Positions 47,070-60,300 of a stretch of DNA of 64,000 nt are shown here, one piece after another. Source of the DNA: Scolanthus callimorphus (taxonomy: Eukaryota > Cnidaria > Anthozoa > Actiniaria > Edwardsiidae); contig CM066924.1 of NCBI GenBank assembly GCA_033964015.1, forward strand, positions 25,283,280 to 25,347,279, read 5' to 3'. Positions within the stretch are counted from its first letter, which is position 1; each line of letters starts with the position of its first letter. Below the pieces are notes generated by a model. That model did not search any database. It was not told where the DNA came from and saw only the letters and a program-made list of their open reading frames with translations. The translations under genes were made by a program, and so were the position numbers.

Positions 47070-50000
47070 TCACTGTGAACTCGGATTATAATTAAAGTTC
47101 AGCTTGTCTAGATGTGTCACCATAGGGGATACCGGACAATGGACGTTATCAATCACATCCTTCTCCCCAGAAGAACAATTCACAAGAGTCAAGGATTTCT
47201 GCTTAGGATTCAGAAACAGAGCAATGACATCGCCGGGTTCACACGAGGCAAGTCTGCTTGTTATACCAGGTTCACACGCAGCTCTACTCGCTACGCCTGG
47301 TACAGACGAAGCCAATGCAGTATCATCATGCGGGGTGTAGATGCGACCTTGACACCAGTACCAAGCCTTGGTAGTCGAATAAGGAAATGCCTCGGTCACA
47401 CACGGTGACGTGACTCTTCCTAGGCAGCTACCGATTGTTTGCACCGCCAGTCTTTTGTTGCCGCCTTTGATGTCGTCATTTTGGATCTGGTATACGCCTA
47501 CTTTGAAGCCTGGTAGCGTAGCAGTTTTTTCTACTCTTGTTTTTGAATCTGACTTCAAGATCTGCATTTTCCACGCGAAGGCGTAGCTACCCTCAATGAT
47601 GATATCTCCAAGTGTTGTACAATCAAAGGAGTTTCTCATGAGTTTCTCATCTGAGGTGCTCTTGAAGACTAGATTTCTGGACGCGATTCTGCGCGCGACG
47701 TTCCATTCAAAAGGACTTCCGGTCACGTGATACCCATCCACTTTGACCGTGACGTGATAGACCCCTGGTATGGGTGGCCTGTGGTGAAACGTGTACGTGC
47801 CGTTATCGTGATCCGTCACCACTAGATGCTTGGACGGGTTCCGTGTGCTCGTGTTCCCTAGAGGAGACTCTATAATACTGGCCCGGACGTTATTCCCGCC
47901 GTGAATTAGCTGCTTTCTAAAATGATCTCTCAAAGTGACGGTGAACTCCCACGTTTGGTCACTAAATGTAGTGTACACGGTGTCGTCCTCACTTCCGGTG
48001 AATCTGCAGTCACAGAAGCTCTGGATAGCGGTGCTGCTGTCAATCAAAGCGATCCTTGGGATAAAGTCACAAACTGACATGGAGTGGCTCACTCTTAGAT
48101 CCAGTCCATCGTCTTGGCACGGCCTTCCTTCCACAGGCATCTCAGTTAGTTCCCACAATCTCGAGACCATTTGAGGTTTTAGCGTCAGAAATTCGGCGTC
48201 GCTGGTGTTCCTGATGGTTTGTTTAGTAAATTCTGCCGCGCCTTTAGCGTTCGCAAGCTGCAAAGCTAGTCGCTTCTCCTGCGCGCCGAGTAACATGAGT
48301 TTCGTTCGTCCTACCGTATCAACTTTTTGTTTGAGCTCAGTGCGCACTTGTTCCAACATATCTATTTGCATGCTTATAAACTCGTCTATTTTGTTAAATG
48401 TGCGCTCCATCTGTTGTTCAACCCGACTGAACATTCCCTTGGTCAAGCCCAGCACGCCCTCTAGTTGAGGGATTTTTTCCCATATAGCTTCCATTGCGGC
48501 TCCAATCTGTTTTCTCTCTCTGGTCAGGATACTAAAAATAGGAACATATTCATGGCCGTGGTGCTCCAACACAGTACACTCTCGGCAGATCATGGCCGCA
48601 CATTTCTCACAATACAAGGAGAGAGCTTCGTCCTGGTGCTTGCGGCATCGTACTTGTTTAGCAAGGTCTCGGGGCTGCGCGCATTTCACGTCCTCTACCG
48701 AGAGAATGTTGTGCTTTTTGAGCGTCTTGATTCTTCGATGCGCCTTCACGCAAAATGAGCATAGGAAGAGCTTGCAATCCGCGCACCGCCCTTTAACCCG
48801 ATTTTGGCTGTCGCAGTTCTCGCATGCTAGAGTGTTTTTGCGGTGGTTGGACTTCAGTGTAAGGATTGGTATGAGATTGATGGCGGCGAAGAAAGGCGTG
48901 AGATGCTCCACATCTTTTCGCGTTATCTGCAACAATTAAGAATCATCAAACGATATTAGCGTCATTCCGTACTCAGAGCTCCCCGGCTCGTCACGCCTTG
49001 GGGGGGGGGGGGGGGGGGGGGGGGGCAATAATGAGACGACAGCCAATGATCATTCTCGAACTCAGAGTTCCCCGACTCGTAACCTCGCGGGGGAGACTCT
49101 GGTGACAGCCAGAGCCGCTGAGAGAAAGACCTTTCAGCGCATGCTACAACGCTCAAATTCAACCAATGGCGAAGACCCTCAAATGGATGTCCCCAGAGCC
49201 TCCCTGCGAGGTGACGAGCCGGGGAGCTCTGGGTACGAGCAATTGCTGTCACCCTCATCAGTCGTTGTTACCACACGAGGGAGCTCTCACTCCCACAGAT
49301 TAAAATCTAAAATGTAGATCAATCTTTACATTTTCTCCTGTCGAGTAAAGCTAGCCTGCGAAACCTGACACCACTTAGTGTTTGTATTGCTAAGTGGTGG
49401 CGGTTTTCGCAGGATAGACTTAAGCGGACAAAGGTCTTATTTGCGCTCCGCCCTGGTGCTTTCTGATTGGCTGCCGGGATAGTCCGCTGTCCAGACCCGC
49501 CCGCTGGCCCTTGGACTTCCTCATTTCTCAAGGTTATAATAACAGTTTATTTGTTAGTTCACTGACGGGAAGCTATTTCAAGTAGAGCATACGTGGGCGA
49601 GTCTTACGGCGCTTGGCGTGGCACACCAGTAGGCTAGGCAGTGACGCGCATTTTTCCCTTTCGCGACACAAGAAAAATATTTATTTATATTTGAATGCAG
49701 AGAAAATTTCGTTACAGAATTGTATCACAAAAACCCTAAGTTTGTTGCATTTGGAAGACAAAGTTTATTTCTATATCTTCTTAAATTTCATGACCATAAC
49801 ATAAGTGTAGTGCAAAATATTGTAAGGATATAATGAAACTAGTTGACGATTTGTAATCTTTTTTTGTATGTTTTTGTATCATTATCTAGTTGTACCATTT
49901 AGGTAATATTCAATGGAGTAAATCATCATCATCATTATCATTTAAACTATAGAAATTATTTTCTTTTGTCATTATCTGTCATCATCTGTTATCATGGCAT

Positions 50001-50662
50001 CATCATAATACTCCATCACATCACCGTGTTTCAGCGATGTTTCAGTTAAGAAAATAGATCAGGAAACGTGGCTATGCATATCTTTGCACGATAGGAGACA
50101 AGTGGCTAGGTGAGATCATGAAGCAGATTTCGTACTGTGAAAAGTATCGCGACACGGCGCGGCACTGTCGCGGTCGCGGCACGAAACCTGGCCTGCTGTA
50201 GATCGCGTAGTCGCGGCACGGTCGCGGTGCGCCACATCTTTGTCGCGGTACTTTTCACAATCACACGAAATCTACTCTATACCGATGCTACACCACAGGC
50301 GGTGTTTTACCATAGCAATGAAAAAATCAAAAACATGGCAGGGTAAAAGACGGATTACAAGACATACACGAGCAAGACGGAAAGAGGTAACGCACGATGC
50401 ACTCAGATCGTCAAAATACCTCAAATTGCGTGTTGCATTGTGGGCATCCAAGCTGCCCTTGTTTGTTATCGGCGAATCGTGAGTAGACGCACACTCGACA
50501 GTATGAGTGAAGGCAAGGAAGCACACAGGGATCCCGGTAGGTTTGACGACAGATACCACACGATGTTGGCATATCCATATACGGCGCATTATCAGACGCC
50601 ATTTGTAAAGAACTTGAAACACCGTGTTTGTTGATAACGTCATAATTGTTTATGTGCGTCAC
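47070..50662 (-). CDS. TRIM-family RING E3 ligase with filamin repeat and SPRY-like C-terminus, 2 exons
   Basis: Exons 50420-50662 and 47070-48926 join in phase 0 with GT-AG borders; about 699 residues. Exon 1 encodes a C3HC4 RING (CGICRQTYRDPCVLPCLHSY ... CPQC). Exon 2 encodes B-box 1 (CENCDSQNRVKGRCADCKLF), B-box 2 (CRKHQDEALSLYCEKC ... CREC ... HHGHEY), a coiled coil over about 85 residues (KIPQLEG to KGAAEF), and a filamin/ABP280 immunoglobulin-like repeat with NGTYTFHHRPPIPGVYHVTV and GSPFEWNV. The last part is SPRY-like (AWYWCQGRIY, GDVIALFLNPKQKSLTL). A filamin repeat followed by a SPRY-like end is not a common vertebrate TRIM arrangement; TRIM45 is the nearest match for the first part. 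Probable ubiquitin ligase; substrate unknown. Confidence 0.88.
48968..49238. mobile_element. MITE copy (same family as 32674) with partial duplicate and G-run
   Basis: A complete copy at about 49053-49238 has ends actcagagttccccgactcg and the inverse of cgagccggggagctctgggt. A solo left end (cgtactcagagctccccggc) lies just before it at 48968, followed by a G-run of about 26. It sits in the TRIM intron. Confidence 0.7.
49354..49413. repeat. 60-base hairpin in the TRIM intron
   Basis: Arms gcctgcgaaacctgacacca (then cttag) and its inverse ctaagtggtggcggttttcgcagg, with an 11-base loop. Confidence 0.75.
50124..50273. mobile_element. MITE, shorter relative of the element at 1705-2172
   Basis: Ends cagatttcgtactgtgaaaa and the inverse of cttttcacaatcacacgaaatct. 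The interior is a run of cgcggcac/gtcgcg motifs. It lies in the TRIM intron, about 150 bases from the RING exon. Confidence 0.75.
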
Positions 50663-52189
50663 GGTACCGCTGAGCGCGCGCTATTACGTAATAAAATGCA
50701 AGCACAAAATAGAAGCAAATAATAATAAAGCTTTTTTTAAAGCGTTGCACTTAAAAAGAAGTGTAAAATGTTCACACGGAATTTGCCCTGGGTCCAAGAA
50801 CATTCTCCTTTGATGCCCCCATGAAGAGTTTTGGTTTACGGAAAGAGAAGCGCTTCCTTCGCACGTTTTTCAACCGCCCAGGCAATCAACGTCAATTTTA
50901 AAATCCGCGTATCATAAAAGCTGTTCAATTTGTTTACTTAAATCAATTTTAGACTTTGAGCTCATGTCAGTTCGTGATCTAGCCCGTGTCGATTCGGCGC
51001 ATGCGCAATGCCTTGTTGTGGCGCATACTGCCGGGGTTTCGATGACGTAAGAAGTGGACCGCAGCTTCCATGCGTTTTTACCCGCAAAACAAAAGTTAAC
51101 AAGACGTGGACAAAAGCGAAACGGGAAGTCTAGCTTATTTTTGGGAACTTTTGTCAGGAAGAAATAACCCTAAAGGGAAATACTGTCTGAGGAAATGCTC
51201 CCTGTTGTGTTTACTCAACGCTCACCTATTTCCTTTTAAATTTCTAGGTTTTTCCCTTGATACTAACACGCAGTAAGCTCAACACTCAGAACATACACAT
51301 AATATAAACTATAGACAGAATTTGTAACAGTTTTAAATATTTTTATTTGCCATAGTGTTCTCAGTCTTCTCAGTTTAATCTATCCAAAATAATTTCAACA
51401 CAATACTAAATTTTAATTCTGCACACTCAAGCAAATATGGAATTTAATTTAAAAAACTCTATCTTTCTGTACATAATTTGATAATGGTTCATAAATACTT
51501 TGCTTCACAGCTTTGTAAGAAAACCCTAGAAATACAAAGTCAACTTGACTTGGATGAGAGGCAAATCACATGTAACAGGCACATGATTTGATAAGATATC
51601 ACATGCTAATAAATATTGAGGGTCAAATTCACAAAACAAGTTAAGGGCTCTGAACCAAACAAAACAGAAGTGCATAATTATTTTTCTTAGGATCAAAACA
51701 AAATTCCTTTTAAACAATAACTATTGTGATTTACAAAAACAATCATCTTTGGCATGCAGTTCTTTGTCAAATTAACCATAAACATAGCGAAAAGCATGCC
51801 AGACTTGATAAGTGTCTTTCATCCAAGTCAAGTGAACTTCAACTACACCTTTTGAAACACTGCTGTGATATGTCTCTTGGCCTATGGCCATACATGATAT
51901 TTATAGCTTCTTAGAAGCTGAAGATGTTACACAATTTCTTCTGCTTGCACAAATTCATCCTTGAGTCTACCAGTCTGGGCTTCAAACTACTAGGCATTCC
52001 TTGCCTTTTGAGTTCATATTAAATTGTCCAGTTCATACAACACACAGGATCTGGAGGCGTGTTATCTTGTAGGTGCGACTCAGTGGGGGCTGGATGAAGA
52101 CATGTCCTTGTGCAGTCCTCTCCCTTCTTCTTTGTCATCAATTTACGAAGCCCTACTCACATTACCTTCTTTGAGCCTCAAGGCCCTTG
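50663..52189. other. TRIM upstream region and Bcl-2 gene 3' region
   Basis: Contains the TRIM promoter (to about 51100, CG-richer) and the Bcl-2 family gene's 3' untranslated region on the minus strand. A possible minus-strand AATAAA is at 51342-51347. No other gene is seen. Confidence 0.5.
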
Positions 52190-54114
52190 CTAACTTTTAA
52201 TATACAAGATAGCAGCAAGTGAGCCGAGACCCAGCGTTGTGCAGAGAAGACTGTTCCACCAGAATTTCTCATGCTCTTCTTGCACATCTTTGAACTGCTC
52301 ATTAAATGCATCCTGCAAAAACAAAGAAATAAATCTCAATTAGCCATGTTGACAGACAGACAGCATAACTAGAATTAGTCTCCCTGAAATAATTTTGGGA
52401 AAAGTATAAAAAATGTATATATATATTCTATTTGTTTTGATCTTTGAAGGCGGAACAATATTTTCGTTTTTGTTTTGTCATAATAAAAGTAAAACCCAAC
52501 TGTGATAAGTTGTCTAAGCCATTCCAAGAAGTATTTGCCTAAGCTTGTTTCTCCCAGCCACAAACACTTGGAAGAAGTCAAATTATAAATTCCAGTTCCA
52601 TTCTAAAATCCTAGAAAAAGTGGACTTTGCATGTGAAATTGTGCTTCATTTAATTGTCGCCGGTTTTCTTGCGGTGCTTTTTATGATAGATAGAACTGTG
52701 CTCCAAATCATGAGTGGAATATCCAAACCCATGGGGGAGGCCCCCTTCTCGACATCCTGTTTACCGCGCTTCTGTTTATCGGCAGGTTCTGGGAATTTTT
52801 TTGGAGAAGTCAAAAGCATTTTTGTCATCAGCTTGGAATACGCTCCCCAAATGTGTGCCAAGAAAAACACAAATGTGATAAGACTTGGGCCTGAAGTGAA
52901 TTGGCGATAAAAACTAGAAACTGAAATTTGCATTTTGCGTGGGAAGCCATTCGGTAGCCACAAAGAAACCATTCAAATGCTAACTTATTCACTGAGTTGT
53001 CTTTTGTGAGTTACACCGGATAAAGTAAATCCCTTCTGGAAGCTTTTACAAGCATAGGAAGAAAAACACATATCGAAAAGAAAAATTTGGACCGCTGCCC
53101 TGAACACCCAGGAAGTATTGAAATGAAATATGTGCCCCTAAGCCTCGCTTTTGACCATGTTTGGTGCGTGTATGAAAGCACATTATCAGTGCCATCTTTC
53201 CTTTACGATAATAAATTCAGGATTTTTCTCGCGACTTCTTCTTTTCAAATCCAAACAAATCATCACTGAGAGAACATATTCTTGAGAACCTGAGAAAATC
53301 ACTCAAGGAATTGATATTTGGGAATCTTGATACAGATATTGAATCTGGGAACGAACTCGCGAAAGCTTGAATGACCACCAGTAAAGCTATGAATATTTCA
53401 TGATCTCTCACTTTGAGAAAGAAAAAACATCGTAAAATACTACTAGAATCCTAGAAAAATCACTTCTACTTCCAACAGAACATCGTACAGATATCAGTCT
53501 GACTATTTCGAAGTATTTCTACGTGTTGTAGAAGTCACAAAGCGACAAAATGTTCGAACAGAAGTGGCGTGGTGGACATTCTATTCGAATGTTTGTCGCT
53601 TTGCGCGTTGTTACGGCAAAAAATAGTGAAAAATCTGCCAGAAATTTCCAAGAATAAATCGCTAGCTTACCCATCCGCCGGACTTTTTAATCCACTCAGA
53701 CTTCTGAGCAACATAGTTCCCAAGCCATCCCTGTACACTGTCCGCGAATTCTAGATTGTTTTCCCTGCAGTAGGCAGCGATTTTACCGGCGAAAGTATAT
53801 AACACGACAATCCGTCCCCAGTTGATGCCATCGCTAAAAATTTCGTCTGCAACTTGGCGAAATGTTTGCGCCGCGTTATTTTCCCGAATATCCATTCTGT
53901 CGCACATATTCCTTAGTAAAAGTTCATGTTTGACTTCGATCTCATTGCTTAATTTCCTCAGAATAACGGCGGTCTTCGAGTTTAGTCGGTTCCCCTTCCC
54001 CAGTTTCAAGCCGATGAAATCTCTCGCTAGTTCGTGTGCAATTCGTTCTTCTTGTGACTTCATTTTCCTTGCTGCAAGTCCGTTTGCATTGTCGTATCCC
54101 CCGATTTGTGGCAT
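52190..54114 (-). CDS. Bcl-2 family apoptosis regulator with BH domains and C-terminal anchor, 2 exons
   Basis: Exons 53671-54114 and 52190-52312 give about 188 residues; phase 0 join, GT-AG. Seen in order: a BH4-like helix near residues 25-38 (RIAHELARDFIGLKL), BH3 near 65-78 (LLRNMCDRMDI, with Cys where most have Gly), BH1 with the diagnostic INWGRIVVLYTFAGKIA near 110, and BH2 (WIKKSGGW|DAF) split exactly by the intron. The protein ends with a hydrophobic anchor (WWNSLLCTTLGLGSLAAILYI). The intron inside the GGW codon region matches the conserved position seen in many multi-domain Bcl-2 genes. It should act at the outer mitochondrial or ER membrane. Whether it is anti-apoptotic or Bax/Bak-like cannot be settled from motifs; the BH4-like helix makes the former slightly more likely. 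Confidence 0.9.
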
Positions 54115-57100
54115 ATTTGTAGTACTAGAAATTTCAGTTTCCAGAGGGATTTTTTCTTGCTTTATCGTAGTAGTTTCGAAAGCACTAGGATTGTTCGTTT
54201 CGGTTGAATGAACCTAGAGTCGCTTTCAGTGTACTAAAAGCACTCCCTCGTGCTCTGATTGGTAGATAAATATAGAAGTGACGTTTTCATGGCAACAGAC
54301 AGTAGATAACACATTCCTATTGGTTGCGCAACACAATTGACCCGGGCACTTAGTCGTCAATGGACAGTATCTGACGTCACAGCGTGCTATCACGTACAAC
54401 CTCGAGAGTTCAGGATATTTTCAATTTCTTTTCGAATTTTAAATCCAATACCCATTCTTTTCTTGCCTCATTAAAACACTTGCTATTTAAAAAATGATAA
54501 ATATTTTAGTTGCAGGAGATAACTACTGAAAGCATCCGAGAATTTAGTTGGAAAAACAAATCATTTTGATCATATATTTCGCTCCTGACTGATCTTCAAC
54601 GAGATATTTGCATAAGCTGTTTTTTTCATTCATATTAATTCATACGAAAACCACTGAGAAATACTACAATTTTACATATTGCGTGGGCTCCGCAACAAAA
54701 TAAATATTGATCGAGTGAAAGTAATATTACTCTAGAGACTAGATCTCGAAAAGTGCTTTCTTTCTTTTTTATCCGCCAAAAGTGAAATGGGGGAAAATAT
54801 ACAGGAAAGGCATAAAATGTTTTTTTAACTCTCTCGTGGAGCGTATTTTTCACAAGCAGGTGAATATTCGCTCAGTTAAAAATAGCTGTTCGGATTTATA
54901 AATATCTGTCTATCTGCTCACTGTGAGGTGGTTGGGGAATAATGGGAAGTTTTGAACGAAGCGAAATGAAAATGCGTCACTTATGTCGCCTGGAGAGTGG
55001 AGCCGTCGGTCTCCGAAAAAGTGACGAATGTCTATTCAAGTTCTACTCCAAATTTCTATACACTTTAATTAAACGAACAGACCACACACAGATGTCGAAG
55101 AATTGTATTTTTGCACATAAGAAAAAGGCTATTGAAGAAAAAAAACACAAGAAAATTATTTCAAACGTTTATCGTATGCACACGTACGATTTCAGTTCCA
55201 ATAATCTGACGCAACCGATATGAAAGTGCAAAGCAAGGAAACATCTATATTGATACTAGGCTCAAGAGTTTCTGTTACTCGTGATGACCTTTAAAGAAAT
55301 GGGTTAATTCTAAACAGTACATGTGACATCCTTATAAACAAGTTCACGTTTCCTTTGAGGTCTTGCACCATATCAAGTCAATTGCGCAAAACTAGAAAAA
55401 TACTAAATTAAATTGTTCGAAATTTTGCGGAAAATTTTCTTTTTGGATGTGTACTGATATAGCGGACGTAATTAAAGTGTAATGTTTGGTGGGTAGGTTT
55501 CTGAAATGCTGGAGTTTTTCCAAATTACTAGGCGCGCGCTTCGCGTGAGGAAGTAAACAGATCACAATGCTGGATGAATACACAGGGCCAAACCCAGTCC
55601 ACGAGATGAATTGATCACTCGTGATTGGGCTTGACCGTCAGCACGTAATCGATCATCACAAGGTCGACACGAACTACGAACTGCGTTCAACAGAGAAACA
55701 AGGATTTTTAGTCATCGTATGATCAGAACGGGTTTGATAGGATCTGATCATGATGATAATACCCCGTGCACTTGCAACATATAAGCACTGGGCACACCTG
55801 TAGTTAACACTTGATTGCGTCGTAATATTTTGAGGTTGTACAATGTGTGTCAAGTTTTGAGTTTTGAATCCTCTTCGATTAGTGGCAAAAAGACATAGAT
55901 TTTATTTGATAATATAATCTTTATACTTTTTAATACTAAGACTAGAGTCCGCATCGGTTAAACTAGACTCAGATTGCGCGGATCTTCCTCAGTCTGCGCA
56001 GCTCATCGCATCCGCGGAGTAAAGAGCTAGAAGAGAAAGCAAGGGGCGATAATAGATGTTTGTATTGAAGTATAGTGTTTTTATCAGCAACACAAAGCTC
56101 CGTTAACATCCCGTGACTTCAGCGTAGCTTGTTTGTGAGACTTTCTTCAGCTGTTTTTAGTTTCGAGTGTTTATCATTGGCTACCTTTGGCCCAGTTCCA
56201 CTTTAGTAAGAGCTCAGTTAAAGTGTACGACCACGCCCTGACACTTACAAGACTCTCGACCCAAAATAGTGGCACAAGAGCAACACACGACAGATCCAGA
56301 CGAGCACTTGTCACTGACTGATAAGAGTGTTCGATAGGAGAGGTTCTTGTCTTGTCTCTCATGATTTTATTTGTGAACCAGGCTACTTTCTGGTGCCCAT
56401 TTTGTGTAAAGGGGTAGCCAAGGTGACAATAACCACTCGGGGGGGGGGGGAGGGGGGGGGGGAGATGTACAACGAGCTCCACGGAGCTCCCCTCCTAAAA
56501 TGCAAAAACGGTTATATTTTGCTAACTTGCAGTATTTCTGTTTAGGAAATATGAGTTTTGAAAGTTGCTGGGGGCAGGCCAACGTATTTGTTCACTTTGC
56601 CGGGGGCAGCACCTTGAGGGGAAGTTTCCTGAGAACTTCAGTTCCAATATTTTCCCCCAGCCACAACATGGGGCACAGATACCGCTTTGGCCAGTTGGGA
56701 GAAACATCGTTATTATAACATTTGAAAAAGTTGTCTGTAAAATGGTGAAAATTTTCACAGCACAGAGGGAACAAGTGGAAAATTATCGCCAGTAGAAAAG
56801 TTTCCAAGCAAAAAGAGATTGTTTGAATGTTTTACCAAGCGCCCTCCTTGCCCAAATTTCCCAGTCAGAAGGGGTGCGGGATTCGGAGAGGTGAAGCAGA
56901 CCCTGTGTTACAATATAGTCAAATTTAGTATGACTGCTGTGAATTCAAAATGATGCAATAATTCAGTGGGTTTTCTTAAAAAGAGGCTTAATTGGTGATG
57001 CTTTCATCTATATATGGAAAGCATTATATTATTCATGAGCAAAGTAAAGTGGTCGATAATTGGGCATTTCTCGCCTTTTATATCCTTTCTCGTCTCTCTA

Positions 57101-57344
57101 TGCCACCATTCAATCAGTTTTTCCATCTATGGTATCAACTTTAGACCCCTTGTTACCGTGACGTCGGGAAATCACGTCACAAATTTACAAATAGCAAGCT
57201 CTAGTCACGCGATCACGTACTCGTCACGCTATCGCGTACTCGTCACGCGATTGAGTGTTGAGAAGCTCTCGGCTAGGAGACATCGCATCTATAATTCACG
57301 CCCAACCAAGACTATACAAGTGTACAAATATCTTGCAGGTTTCG
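54115..57344. other. Long intergenic region
   Basis: Upstream of the Bcl-2 gene and of the ACAD-like gene. A G-run (56439-56463) is the only strong low-complexity block. Open frames such as 54942-55223 and 56565-56795 have no recognisable domain. I see nothing that supports a gene or RNA. Confidence 0.5.
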
Positions 57345-60300
57345 ATGGCGTCTAAAGATAGGTAGGCCTTGTACAGAGTTCCTATTTTTGTATAACGCTT
57401 TATTAACCCTCAGGCACGAAGCTTCGCGTTCAACATGTAATGACGGACTCATCACAGTAGCGACTCGAAATCCAAGCATTCCACGAAAATAAATCCATTA
57501 AGTGATATGCACTAGCTACCTTAACAAGTTAAGTGTCTGCATGTATCTGTATTCACGCAAACGGCGTTTGAAAATGGGTAGGATATTCGTCACGAGATCT
57601 CTTCATATTAACCTTTGTGTTTACTTGGTGAAGATAATATTCCACAGGCAGCCCAACCAATTCTGTTCGTGGTTTGGCGTGGCCGCCATGGACTGAATTT
57701 TTTGACCTGTGCACGCATGTATCCTATTATTCCTCATCCTTTTGAAATCCTCACTTTTCCAATCAACCAATCGGAACGCAGCATTGACCGAATAGACCAC
57801 AGTGTGATTTGACTAAAACTAAATACTGATGATGTGTTATATTCTCCTCATCCATACTCCGCATTATGACGTCATAATGCGATCCCTTATCGCGCATGCG
57901 CAGCAGACCACTCTTTAAAGTCAATTGTTATGTAAATCAGATACTCGTATAAAACACCACCGTTGGCAGGAATCGTCCTCTTCCTTTTTCGTGCAGAAAA
58001 AGCTCAGGTAAGCATACCACTCGGTGATACTCGAGTCTGTTTAAAAGACTCTTATGAATCTATATTCAGTGTCTACCACCTCGAATTTAGATATACGCTT
58101 CTAACTCTAGTTTTCTTTTTGTGTCCTTATATCTGTGCCAGAGACCATGGGTTCACCAGCCAGGGACGCGAACGAAGAATTGGAAAGAGAAGAACTACTT
58201 TTAGCTGATGGCACTGAGCCTGAATCCAGCGAGTTTTCGCAGAATCAACTGAGGGCTCTCTATCATGGCCTACAGCTTGACAGATTGAGTGCTTCCGTCG
58301 CTGAAATTTCTGAGATGTTTAGTTCTTTCAAGAACGCCAGTGATAAACCAAAGGTCTCGGAATCCGGGACGGTTTCTGGCTCTAAGCGCCCGGCTTCTAG
58401 CGAATCGCTAACTCAGCCGTCGAAAAAGCCGCGCAACAAAAAGTCCGAGCAAAGTATCTCGGCAGAGGCTGGTGTCAGTTTTGACCCGGCTGCATCTGAA
58501 TCAGACTCTGATTCTAGTAACGAAGGTGACAACGCAAGTAACTCGGATTCTGACGTGGAACCCTGTTCCATATTTGACGAGATGCTTAATTATGGGCCTA
58601 AAGTCTCTGACGAATTAGCGACTAGAGTGAACGACTCATTCACAAAAAAGCCCATTGAAGACAAAATGAAGGCTCTTATCGATAAGTATAAGACGCCAGA
58701 AAATTGTACCCTCTTGTGCGTTCCTAAAGTAAACGAAGCTTTGTGGAACGACTTGGAAAGGCCGGCAAAGAGCCGTGACCTAGCACTACAAGAGGTACAA
58801 AAGTGTATGCTGAATGCTGCACGACCTTTAATTGAAGCTATTCAGACGACGAAACAAAGTCGTAAAAACAAAACTCATGTAGATACGAAATATTTACTTG
58901 AGTGCCTTCGTATTGCATTAACCTGTCTCGGTAATGCATCTTATCAGGCGTCAATGAAAAGACGTGATTTCCTCAAACCAGAGTTGAGTAAAAACTTTCG
59001 CTCTCTCTGTTCTTCCTCGCTGCCTCTCACCAAATATTTATTTGGGGATGACCTGTCGAAACAAGTAGACGATATTGCAAAAGCGAATAAGATTACGTCC
59101 AAGGTCATTACCAAAAAGCAGAACCAGGCCTCAAGATCCAGTCGTAAACAGGGATCCCGAAATGTCAACAAATCCAATGATTCTTTTTTAAGGGATCGCC
59201 CGTCCCGTCGCGGGCGTTTCCGTCCGTCATTCAACAACAGAGCGTCAAATTCAAACCAAACCAACAAGTCCTACAATCAAGACGTGAAGGACAAGCAGTA
59301 ACTCCAACTAATGTGAGTTCAGTTAGCAAATTAACTATGCATTTTGCTAACTGGTGTCAAATCACCCGCGACCCTTGGATCTTACAATCCGTTCAGGGCT
59401 ATCGCCTCGAGTTTGATTCAAACCCTCAACAAACAAAGCTGCCTATGGCACCTAAATTTAGTGACGAACAAGCCCACGCAATTGACCTTGAGGTCTCAAA
59501 ACTTCAGGAAAAAGGGGCGATTGTTCATACGCGTCACTCAAGAGGGGAATTTTTATCAAACATTTTTCTGGTTCCAAAGAAAACAGGTGATTTGAGACCA
59601 GTTATCAATCTGAAACCGCTAAACCAATTTGTATGCACAAAGAAGTTTAAAATGGAGACAATAAGTTTTGCTGTTGAACTCATCAACCCGGGTGACTATT
59701 TAGCATCCATTGATCTCAAAGACGCATACTTTAGCATCCCTATTCATAATAGTGACCGAAAATATTTGCGCTTTGTTTGGCGTGACCAGCTACTGGAATT
59801 TGTCTGCATGCCTTTCGGGTATAGCCTGGCCCCACGGGCCTTTACTAAGATATTAAAACCAGCCTATTCACAACTACGCATGAACGGCGTTAAGGTGTCG
59901 TACTACATTGACGACACTTTAGTTGTTGCTCCATCTGAAAAAGCATGTAAACAAAGTATTAAAACAGTAATTGATTTACTCCAATCACTTGGTTTTACAA
60001 TAAACCTTGCAAAGTCTCGCTTGCGACCAGTCAATGAAATAACCTATTTGGGGTTCATTGTAGACTCACGCTTAATGACCTTGTCATTACCTGACGACAA
60101 AATTGTGAGAATTGTAGAGGCTTGTATAAAATTGCGTAATGTAAACACAGCCTCTATTCGCCAGGTGGCCGAAGTCACCGGATTGCTTGTTTCCGCCTTT
60201 CCGGCTGTTAGATACTTGCAACTGTTTTATCGATCTGTTGAGGCATGTAAATCGACTGATATCTCTTTAGGGGCCTCATACGAAGATTTTGTTAATATTA

